Made by a program: the position numbers and the translations under genes
Notes under the pieces: generated by a model
The model's input: only the letters and a program-made list of their open reading frames with translations
Told to the model about the DNA's origin: nothing
Database searches by the model: none
Shown here: positions 57,507 to 64,000 of the stretch, in pieces
Layout of the letters: each line of letters starts with the position of its first letter
Position numbering within the stretch: position 1 is the first letter of the stretch
DNA from: Paenibacillus sp. FSL K6-3182
GTDB taxonomy: Bacteria > Bacillota > Bacilli > Paenibacillales > Paenibacillaceae
Direction: 5' to 3'
Assembly (NCBI RefSeq): GCF_037976325.1
Contig: NZ_CP150265.1
Coordinates: 15,001-79,000, forward strand
DNA length: 64,000 nucleotides

Positions 57507-58562
57507 ATGAAAAAGACATTTAGCTTTATGCTTGTAATGATGATCGCGTTGACACTAGTGTTGTCAGCTTGCGGAGGGAAGAAAAACAACGAGGGTGGCA
57601 CGAACGGAGATAAAGGTACTACGCCTGCAGTTGAAAACGATGGTACTGGAAAAGGCAAGAAAATTGGTATGGTTACTGATGTTGGCGGCGTACACGATAA
57701 ATCCTTTAACCAAAGCGCATGGGAAGCTCTTCAGAAAGTAACTGCTGAGACTGGTGCGGAAACGAAGTTCTTGGAAAGTAAAGGCGAAGCAGACATGGAG
57801 CCGAACCTAAACAGCTTCGTTAAAGAAGGATATGACCTTACTTGGGGTATCGGTTTCTTGTTTAATGATGCACTAAGCAAAGTGGCTAAAGAAAATCCAG
57901 ATGCTAAGCTAGCAGTAATTGACAGCGTAGTTGAAGCGCCAAACGTTGCTTCTATTACTTTCGCTGAAAACGAAGGATCTTTCCTTGTTGGTGTCGTTGC
58001 AGGTTTGATGACAAAAACAAATAAAGTTGGATTCGTTGGCGGTATGGAGATTCCGGTTATCAAGAAATTTGAAGCAGGCTTCAAAGCTGGTGTTGCTGCG
58101 GTTAAACCGGATGTTAAAGTTGAAGTTAACTATGCAGGTGACTTTGGTAAACCTGACCTTGGTAAATTGGCTGCATCAACAATGTACGATGGCGGTGCTG
58201 ATATTATTTTCCACGCTGCTGGCGCTACTGGCAATGGTGTGTTCAATGAAGGTAAAGCGCGTAAAGACAATGGTGAAAACGTTTGGGTTATTGGTGTAGA
58301 TAAAGACCAATCACTTGAGTTCGGTGATGAAATTACACTAACGTCCATGATGAAGGGCGTTGAAACTGCGGTTCATAAAGTATCCAAAGATCTACTCGCT
58401 GGAACATGGGCTGGCGGAACTGTACAAGAGCTAGGTTTGAAAGACGATGCAGTAGGCTTGCCAGAAACATCTAAGAAAAACGTTCCAGCTGATGTTCTTG
58501 CTGAAGTAGAGAAATACAAAGCAAAAATCGTTAGCGGCGAAATTAAAGTACCTACTGAATAG
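57507..58562 (+). CDS. nupN: BMP-family nucleoside-binding lipoprotein (NupN/Med-like)
   Basis: A 351-residue lipoprotein with lipobox LSAC (Cys about residue 22) and a Gly/Asn/Lys-rich linker. The BMP (PnrA) domain has GMVTDVGGVHDKSFNQSAWE (about 54-73) and FLVGVVAGLMTKTNKVGFVG (about 157-176), then DIIFHAAGATGNGVF. This family binds purine nucleosides for ABC uptake. The start is nine bases after AGGGGAG. It is followed by an ATPase and two permeases, matching B. subtilis nupNOPQ (yufNOPQ). Confidence 0.9.
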   Translation: MKKTFSFMLVMMIALTLVLSACGGKKNNEGGTNGDKGTTPAVENDGTGKGKKIGMVTDVGGVHDKSFNQSAWEALQKVTAETGAETKFLESKGEADMEPNLNSFVKEGYDLTWGIGFLFNDALSKVAKENPDAKLAVIDSVVEAPNVASITFAENEGSFLVGVVAGLMTKTNKVGFVGGMEIPVIKKFEAGFKAGVAAVKPDVKVEVNYAGDFGKPDLGKLAASTMYDGGADIIFHAAGATGNGVFNEGKARKDNGENVWVIGVDKDQSLEFGDEITLTSMMKGVETAVHKVSKDLLAGTWAGGTVQELGLKDDAVGLPETSKKNVPADVLAEVEKYKAKIVSGEIKVPTE

Positions 58563-58616
58563 TTTTCTCCATTCAATGGTATCCTTTGATTGAGGATCGT
58601 TTGTTGATGAATCAGA

Positions 58617-58644
58617 CAAGACCGGCTTCGGCCGGTCTTTGTTC
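58617..58644 (+). terminator. Attenuating terminator between nupN and nupO
   Basis: The stem AAGACCGGC-TTC-GGCCGGTCTT is followed by TTGTTCTTTG. As in the urt operon, this can raise the level of the binding protein over the membrane parts. Confidence 0.78.
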
Positions 58645-58724
58645 TTTGTTGGGATAAGTAAGTGCTTTTAATGTCAAATTTTTTATGCATATTCAAGCAG
58701 TAAAAACCGGGGAGATGATGAGGA

Positions 58725-60269
58725 ATGGACCGGAGCAAGGCGGCTGTACAGTTAAAGGGAATTACAAAGCGGTTTCCCGGATTGGTAGCTAACGATTCCA
58801 TAAATTTTGAATTGAAGAAAGGTCAGATTCATGCGCTGCTTGGCGAGAATGGCGCAGGGAAATCGACCCTAATGAACATTGTGTTCGGACTATATCAACC
58901 GGACGAGGGCGAGATTTGGGTTAATGGTGAGAAGACAGTCATTGAGGGTGCTTCTAAAGCAATTGACCTTGGCATCGGCATGGTTCATCAACATTTTAAA
59001 CTCGTACAGCCTTTTACCGTTGCAGAAAATATTGTGCTTGGCAATGAGCCTGTTAAAGGTATGAAAATCGACTACAAGCTCGCTAATGAGAAGGTTCGGG
59101 CGATATCCGAACGTTATGGTCTGAATGTAGACCCTCAGGCGCGAATTAAAGATATTACAGTAGGCATGCAGCAGCGTGTTGAAATTCTGAAAACGTTGTA
59201 TCGCGGCGCCGAAATCGTTATTTTTGATGAGCCGACAGCTGTTTTGACGGTGCAGGAAATTGAGGAGCTAATCGAAATCATTCGCAACCTGGCTGCTGAA
59301 GGAAAGTCGATTATTATCATTACGCATAAATTGAAAGAAGTAATGGCTCTTGCAGATGCTGTAACCGTTATTCGACGCGGCAAGGTTATCAAGACAGTAA
59401 CTACAGATGAGACGAATGAGCAGCAGCTTGCGGAATTAATGGTCGGCAGGGACGTATCCTTCGAGGTGAAGAAGACGAAGAACGAGCCTGGCGAAGTTAT
59501 TTTATCTGTGGATGGATTGCAGATGAAAGGTGATCAAGGCAAGAATGTATTGGATGGTACCAGCTTCAACATTCGTGCAGGAGAGATTTTTGGCATAGCC
59601 GGTGTTGATGGCAATGGGCAAAGCGAACTCATTTACGCTATAACAGGTATGCGCAAGCTGGACGGCGGCAGCGTTAAGCTGAATGGCAAGGATATGACGA
59701 ATCATTCTCCGCGCCAAATATCGGTTGCGGGAGTAGGGCATATACCAGAGGATCGGCATAAGCATGGGCTGGTGCTAGATTTCTCGGTTAGTGAAAATAT
59801 GATTTTGAATACGTATTTTGAGCCGGAATTCGGCCGTTCTATGTTTATTGATTACAACAGCATGGACAAGCTGTCTGAAAAGCTTGTTAACGAATTTGAT
59901 GTTCGCTCATCAGGTATTCATACGCATGCTCGTCAGTTGTCTGGAGGAAACCAGCAGAAGGCTATTATCGCACGGGAGCTTCATAAAGATCCTGATTTGT
60001 TAATTGCGGTTCAGCCTACACGCGGTCTCGACATCGGTGCGATTGAATTTGTGCACAAGCGGTTGGTACAAGCTCGTAACGAAGGAAAAGCGATTTTACT
60101 CGTATCATTTGAGCTTGATGAGCTGTATGCACTGTCCGATCGAATTGCGGTCATGTATGAAGGCAAGCTAATGGGTGAGGTTGATGCTGAGCAAAGAGAT
60201 GATCAGCAGCTTGGACTTATGATGGCTGGTAACAAAATAGCTGTACCTGCATCAGAGGGGAGAGGATAG
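58725..60269 (+). CDS. nupO: Nucleoside ABC transporter ATP-binding protein (NupO-like)
   Basis: A 514-residue protein with two ABC domains. First domain: Walker A LGENGAGKSTLMNI (about residues 38-51), LVHQ-type VHQHFKLVQP, signature-like VGMQQRVEIL (about 146-155) and Walker B VIFDEPTAVL. Second domain: a degenerate Walker A (GVDGNGQSELI, about 293-303) and signature LSGGNQQKAII (about 405-415). This two-domain form is typical of simple-sugar and purine nucleoside transporters. Its two partner permeases follow. Confidence 0.92.
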   Translation: MDRSKAAVQLKGITKRFPGLVANDSINFELKKGQIHALLGENGAGKSTLMNIVFGLYQPDEGEIWVNGEKTVIEGASKAIDLGIGMVHQHFKLVQPFTVAENIVLGNEPVKGMKIDYKLANEKVRAISERYGLNVDPQARIKDITVGMQQRVEILKTLYRGAEIVIFDEPTAVLTVQEIEELIEIIRNLAAEGKSIIIITHKLKEVMALADAVTVIRRGKVIKTVTTDETNEQQLAELMVGRDVSFEVKKTKNEPGEVILSVDGLQMKGDQGKNVLDGTSFNIRAGEIFGIAGVDGNGQSELIYAITGMRKLDGGSVKLNGKDMTNHSPRQISVAGVGHIPEDRHKHGLVLDFSVSENMILNTYFEPEFGRSMFIDYNSMDKLSEKLVNEFDVRSSGIHTHARQLSGGNQQKAIIARELHKDPDLLIAVQPTRGLDIGAIEFVHKRLVQARNEGKAILLVSFELDELYALSDRIAVMYEGKLMGEVDAEQRDDQQLGLMMAGNKIAVPASEGRG

Positions 60270-60274
60270 CGTAT

Positions 60275-61357
60275 ATGGAAACCTTGAAAAAAATATTTAA
60301 TAAATCGTCTATCCTTATTCCAATTGTGTCAATCATTCTTGGATTTGTGGTTGGCGCCATTGCCATGCTTGCTGGAGGGTACGATCCGATTCTAGCGTAT
60401 ACTTCTTTAATCAATAAGCTGTTTAGCACTCCTTACAATATGGGAGAAGCGGTTCGAGCAATTACACCATTGATCTTTACAGGTTTAGCCGTTTCCTTCG
60501 CTTTCCGTACAGGTCTATTCAATATCGGTGTTGAGGGACAATTTGTAATGGGCATGACTGGCGCAACAATCGTAGGCGTGCTGCTCGACCTGCCATGGTA
60601 TATACATGCGCCTCTAGCTGTAATTACGGGTGCTGTATTCGGCGGCCTATGGGCGGGTATTGCTGGTTACTTGAAAGCGAAGCGTGGAGTAAATGAAGTG
60701 ATTTCATCCATCATGCTGAATTGGATCGCATTGTTCCTCTCCAATTTTATCATTGCGAAGTTTCTTGTTGAGAAAGGCCAGCAGAAGTCGATGCCGGTTC
60801 ATGAATCAGCTATGGTGAAAATTGATTGGCTTATTAAATTGACAGACAACGCTCGTATGCACTGGGGTACGGTAGTTGCTCTCATTTGTATCGTTGTGTT
60901 TTATTTCGTATTATGGCGTACGAAACAAGGCTACGAGCTTCGTGCTGTTGGACATAATCCGGATGCTGCGTTATATGCAGGTATGAACGTTAACGTAACG
61001 ATGGTTAAGTCGATGTTTATAAGCGGAGTATTCGCTGGTCTGGGCGGCGTGTTTGAAATTTTAGGCGTGTTCGGCAACCAGACCGTTATGGCCGCTTCTC
61101 CAGGCTATGGATTTGATGGTATTGCGGTAGCGCTCCTTGGCGGCAATACGCCGATAGGTGTATTCCTTGGCGCAATTTTATTCGGTGGACTCAGCTACGG
61201 TTCAGCAGGCATGAGCTTTGGTGCGGGTGTTCCTCCTGAGGTCGTGCGTATCGTAATCGGCGCCGTTATTTTCTTCGTTGCTTCGCATGGATTGGTGAAG
61301 TGGTTCTTAAAGCCTTTTCTAAATAAACGTGCAAGCAAGCGGAAGGAGGCGGTGTAG
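60275..61357 (+). CDS. nupP: Nucleoside ABC transporter permease (NupP-like)
   Basis: A 360-residue permease of the RbsC/YufP type with about ten membrane segments. Family region: TPLIFTGLAVSFAFRTGLFN (about 62-81) and NIGVEGQFVMGM (about 81-92), and the loop with YELRAVGHNPDAALYAGMNV (about 224-243). The gene starts 5 bp after nupO. Forms the channel with NupQ. Confidence 0.92.
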   Translation: METLKKIFNKSSILIPIVSIILGFVVGAIAMLAGGYDPILAYTSLINKLFSTPYNMGEAVRAITPLIFTGLAVSFAFRTGLFNIGVEGQFVMGMTGATIVGVLLDLPWYIHAPLAVITGAVFGGLWAGIAGYLKAKRGVNEVISSIMLNWIALFLSNFIIAKFLVEKGQQKSMPVHESAMVKIDWLIKLTDNARMHWGTVVALICIVVFYFVLWRTKQGYELRAVGHNPDAALYAGMNVNVTMVKSMFISGVFAGLGGVFEILGVFGNQTVMAASPGYGFDGIAVALLGGNTPIGVFLGAILFGGLSYGSAGMSFGAGVPPEVVRIVIGAVIFFVASHGLVKWFLKPFLNKRASKRKEAV

Positions 61358-61358
61358 G

Positions 61359-62321
61359 ATGAACGTGCTAGACATCATTGGACAACTTATTAATACAACG
61401 CTCGTGTTCTCCACCGCACTCATTTTTACAGCGCTTGGCGGTATGTACTCAGAGCGCTCAGGTGTTGTGAACATCGGACTAGAGGGCTTGATGGTTTCAG
61501 GAGCGTTCGCCGCGGCAGTTGCAACGGAGTATGCGATACAAGCTGGGTTAGGCAGTGCTTCACCGTGGATTGGATTTATAGCTGCAGCTATTTATGGTAC
61601 GTTATTCGCTTTATTGCATGCGATATCAACGATCACATTCCGTGCGGATCAAACCGTCGTCGGTGTCGTTATTAACATTCTATCGCTTGGCTTAGCGCTT
61701 TACCTAACCAAAAGCCTTTATGATGGATCAGGTCAAACGCCGCTTTTGGCTAATGTGTTCCACAAAGTGAAAATACCTTTTTTATCTGATATTCCGTTGC
61801 TCGGGAAAGCTATTTTCACCGCGTATCCGACGACGTATATTGTCCTAGCTATCGCAGTAGTCAGTTATTTCGTCTTGTTCCATACGCCGTTTGGCTTGCG
61901 TCTACGTGCGGTGGGCGAACATCCGAGCTCTGCGGATACCGTTGGTATCAGCGTAACGAAATACCGTTATATCGGCGTATTGCTTAGCGGCGCGCTTGCA
62001 GGTCTTGGCGGTGCGACAATTACGTTGACGACGACAAGCAGCTTTGCGCATAATACGATTTCTGGGCAAGGATTTATTGCGCTCGCAGCACTGATTTTCG
62101 GCAAATGGAATCCGCTTGGCGTTGTAGGAGCAGCAATGTTCTTCGGTCTAGCTCAGGCGCTTAGAAGCTTTGCACAGCGCTTTGAATTCTCGCAGCATAT
62201 TCCAGTTGAATTTTTCTACATGCTGCCATACGTTTTGACATTGATCGTTTTGGCAGGAGCTGTTGGTCGTTCAAATGCGCCATCAGCACTTGGTCAACCT
62301 TACGATCCAGCAAAAAGATAA
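61359..62321 (+). CDS. nupQ: Nucleoside ABC transporter permease (NupQ-like)
   Basis: A 320-residue permease of the YufQ type with about eight to nine membrane segments. Features: STALIFTALGGMYSERSGVVNIGLE-like block (about 18-42), and the cytoplasmic loop FGLRLRAVGEHPSSADTVGI (about 181-200). The start follows AAGGAGG by nine bases and lies directly after the nupP stop. A terminator closes the operon. Confidence 0.92.
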   Translation: MNVLDIIGQLINTTLVFSTALIFTALGGMYSERSGVVNIGLEGLMVSGAFAAAVATEYAIQAGLGSASPWIGFIAAAIYGTLFALLHAISTITFRADQTVVGVVINILSLGLALYLTKSLYDGSGQTPLLANVFHKVKIPFLSDIPLLGKAIFTAYPTTYIVLAIAVVSYFVLFHTPFGLRLRAVGEHPSSADTVGISVTKYRYIGVLLSGALAGLGGATITLTTTSSFAHNTISGQGFIALAALIFGKWNPLGVVGAAMFFGLAQALRSFAQRFEFSQHIPVEFFYMLPYVLTLIVLAGAVGRSNAPSALGQPYDPAKR

Positions 62322-62328
62322 TTCAAAA

Positions 62329-62364
62329 TGGTCTCTCTCCATCGCGGAGAGAGACTTTTTTTAT
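62329..62364 (+). terminator. Terminator of the nup operon
   Basis: The stem GTCTCTCTCC / GGAGAGAGAC with a 5-nt loop is followed by seven T. Confidence 0.95.
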
Positions 62365-62498
62365 TTCGTTGCTAATATAAGTGATGACGGAGGTCGCGAT
62401 TATATAGTAAAAAAGGTTCATTTACGAAGAATGTGAGTGAGATACAGCGATCAAAATAATTTATTTTAAATTGCTGCCTTAAAAAGGCCTTTAACGCA

Positions 62499-62527
62499 TT
62501 GACAGTAGCATCTACCGCGTGTAAATT
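62499..62527 (+). promoter_or_regulatory. Possible promoter of the nad operon
   Basis: TTGACA (62499-62504) and TAAATT (62522-62527) are 17 bp apart, leaving a 135-nt leader. No NiaR site could be recognised with confidence. Nothing else is seen in the 350-bp gap. Confidence 0.4.
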
Positions 62528-62671
62528 AAAACTTAATCAAATGAATTTATCCCTTTTGGTTTAAACTATAGGTAAGCGACTTTCTAAGTTTGTGCATCAA
62601 TTCACAAAGTTCAGCTTGCCGTATAACGGAATGGGTTATCGCCCATCCCTCATAAGAGGAGAGGATCTACT

Positions 62672-63610
62672 GTGGAAGCACTGGCACTGGAACGCAAGGC
62701 GGAGCAAAACCGAGAGCTGCGTGAACGGTTGTTACAGTTGAAGAAAGAACGGAATGCTATCATTTTAGCTCATTATTATCAACGTGATGAAATTCAAGAG
62801 GTAGCTGATTTCCGTGGAGATTCCTTCCTGCTTGCGCAGAAGGCTGCACAAACGGATGCTGAAGTTATTGTTTTTTGCGGCGTTCACTTTATGGGTGAGA
62901 GCGCAAAAATTTTGGCTCCTAATAAAACCGTTATCATTCCCGACGAGCGTGCGGGCTGTCCGATGGCCGACATGGTAAGTGTTGATGGCTTGCGTAAGCT
63001 GAAAGCGCAGCACCCGAATGCAAAAGTCGTTACTTACATTAACTCGTCTGCTGAGATCAAAGCTGAGACTGATATTTGCTGCACATCGGCAAATGCGGTT
63101 AAAGTTGTCAATTCGGTTGAAGGCGACGAGATCATCTGGGTACCAGATAAGAACCTAGGCCACTATGTGCAGCAGAATACCGATAAGAAAATGATTATCT
63201 GGGAAGGTTACTGCAATACGCACGATATGCTGACGGTTAAAGACGTAGAAGAAATGAAAGCGAAATATCCTAATGCGCAATTCGTTGTGCATCCGGAATG
63301 TCGTCCTGAAGTCGTTGAGCTAGGCGACTTTGTAGGCAGTACAACCGCTATTATTAAATATTGTAAAGAATCAGATTGCCAAGAATTTATCGTGGGAACA
63401 GAAGATGGCACTGGCTATCAGCTTCGTTTAGACAGCCCAGGTAAAACTTTTCATTTTGCATCTAAATATTTGGTGTGCCCTAACATGAAAGTAAATAATT
63501 TGAAGAAGCTAGTGAAATGCTTGGAAACGATGCAGCCTCAAATCTACGTACCGCCACATGTTGCAGATCAAGCCCGTTTATCCTTGGAGCGCATGCTACT
63601 CGTGAAGTAG
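62672..63610 (+). CDS. nadA: Quinolinate synthase NadA
   Basis: A 312-residue [4Fe-4S] enzyme that condenses iminoaspartate with dihydroxyacetone phosphate. Motifs: AIILAHYYQRDEIQEVADF (about residues 29-47), GDSFLLAQKA, FCGVHFMGESAKIL (about 68-81), CCTSANAV (about 135-142), HPECRPEV (about 209-216) and CPNMKVNNL (about 270-278); cysteines in the last three are the expected cluster ligands. It is shorter than the B. subtilis enzyme (368). GTG start after AGAGGAGAGGA. It is followed by nadB. Confidence 0.94.
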   Translation: MEALALERKAEQNRELRERLLQLKKERNAIILAHYYQRDEIQEVADFRGDSFLLAQKAAQTDAEVIVFCGVHFMGESAKILAPNKTVIIPDERAGCPMADMVSVDGLRKLKAQHPNAKVVTYINSSAEIKAETDICCTSANAVKVVNSVEGDEIIWVPDKNLGHYVQQNTDKKMIIWEGYCNTHDMLTVKDVEEMKAKYPNAQFVVHPECRPEVVELGDFVGSTTAIIKYCKESDCQEFIVGTEDGTGYQLRLDSPGKTFHFASKYLVCPNMKVNNLKKLVKCLETMQPQIYVPPHVADQARLSLERMLLVK

Positions 63611-63643
63611 TATGCGCTGCTTCTACGCTTGGAGGAGCCAATG

Positions 63644-64000
63644 ATGATTCCTAGATATTTAGTCGATGTGCAGTTAAGTGAGCTGCCTGTTATAGAAAAA
63701 GATGTGATCGTAATTGGGGCCGGCATTGCCGGTCTTTTTACCGCTATACGAGCAAGTGAAAACAATTCTGTCCTCATGATTACGAAAAAATCGCTGCTCG
63801 ACAGCAATACGCGTTATGCACAGGGCGGTATCGCTGCGGTTATTTCGGATGAGGATTCACCGGCTTACCATAGACAAGATACACTCGTAGCGGGTGCAGG
63901 CTTATGTTCTAATGAAGCGGTTGATGTACTCGTTCACGAGGGACCCAAAGGTGTTCGCAGCTTAATAAAGATGGGAACGCAATTCGATCTGGAGAATGGC
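63644..64000 (+). CDS. nadB: L-aspartate oxidase NadB (partial, cut by window end)
   Basis: The first 119 residues are present. The FAD-binding motif VIVIGAGIAGLFTAI (about residues 17-31) and SNTRYAQGGIAAV (about 47-59) identify the flavoprotein that oxidises aspartate to iminoaspartate, the substrate of NadA. Two ATG codons lie side by side at 63641 and 63644; the second is six bases after GGAGGAG and is preferred. It follows nadA by 33 bp. Confidence 0.92.
   Translation, partial: MIPRYLVDVQLSELPVIEKDVIVIGAGIAGLFTAIRASENNSVLMITKKSLLDSNTRYAQGGIAAVISDEDSPAYHRQDTLVAGAGLCSNEAVDVLVHEGPKGVRSLIKMGTQFDLENG

Overview
The window reads as a chromosome segment of a spore-forming Firmicute, most likely Paenibacillaceae (Paenibacillus-like). 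The basis is a nearly complete B. subtilis-type gene order from an rRNA operon through tmk, holB, yabA, rsmI, abrB, yabE, rnmV, rsmA, yabG, veg, sspF, ispE, purR, ridA, spoVG, glmU, ctc, pth, fin, mfd, spoVT, yabM, yabN, hup, rqcP, yabP, yabQ, divIC, yabR, spoIIE, yabS, yabT, tilS, hpt and ftsH. It also carries sporulation regulators and promoters of the sigma-F, sigma-G, sigma-H and Spo0A types. Protein identities rest on recall of family sequences and motifs; no database search was possible.

Layout. 1-1.7 kb: 3' part of 23S rRNA, then 5S rRNA. 1.8-10.4 kb: a membrane protein of unknown function, the sigma-G inhibitor gin, a PLP decarboxylase, the tmk-darA-yaaR-holB-ricT-yabA replication and signalling cluster, two RNA methyltransferases, and abrB on the minus strand. 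10.7-28 kb: HD phosphohydrolase, tatD, a c-di-AMP riboswitch driving yabE, rnmV-rsmA, yabG, veg, sspF, ispE, purR, ridA, spoVG, glmU, ctc, pth, fin, mfd. 28-38 kb: an accessory block with a PrsA-like foldase, a broken siderophore-binding protein, a complete urea ABC transporter (urtABCDE), a kinase-fold protein, a lipoprotein and an SPFH/ribbon-helix-helix pair. 38-57 kb: spoVT, a yabM flippase with a large Glu/Gln repeat insert, a 123-bp tandem-repeat array, yabN, hup, rqcP, yabPQ, divIC, yabR, spoIIE, yabST, tilS, hpt, ftsH. 57-64 kb: a nucleoside ABC transporter (nupNOPQ-like) and the start of the nad operon (nadA, partial nadB).

How it works together. Much of the window serves sporulation control (gin, fin, spoVG, spoVT, spoIIE, yabG, sspF, yabP, yabQ, yabT). 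Three metabolic regulatory circuits can be read directly: purine control (purR with paired PurBox half-sites upstream, and a perfect single PurBox before the nucleoside transporter), nitrogen control (two perfect GlnR/TnrA boxes before urtA), and c-di-AMP control (the receptor darA and a c-di-AMP riboswitch before yabE).

The most novel structure is a family of hairpin repeats occupying the 5' leaders of ctc, yabR and yabS. Stem sequences differ between loci but remain complementary, and the last hairpin ends a few bases before the Shine-Dalgarno sequence. This suggests a dispersed RNA-level regulatory or mobile element. The 123-bp tandem array and the expanded GAGCAG-type repeat inside yabM are further signs of repeat activity. 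No CRISPR array, prophage, intact insertion sequence or tRNA gene was seen.
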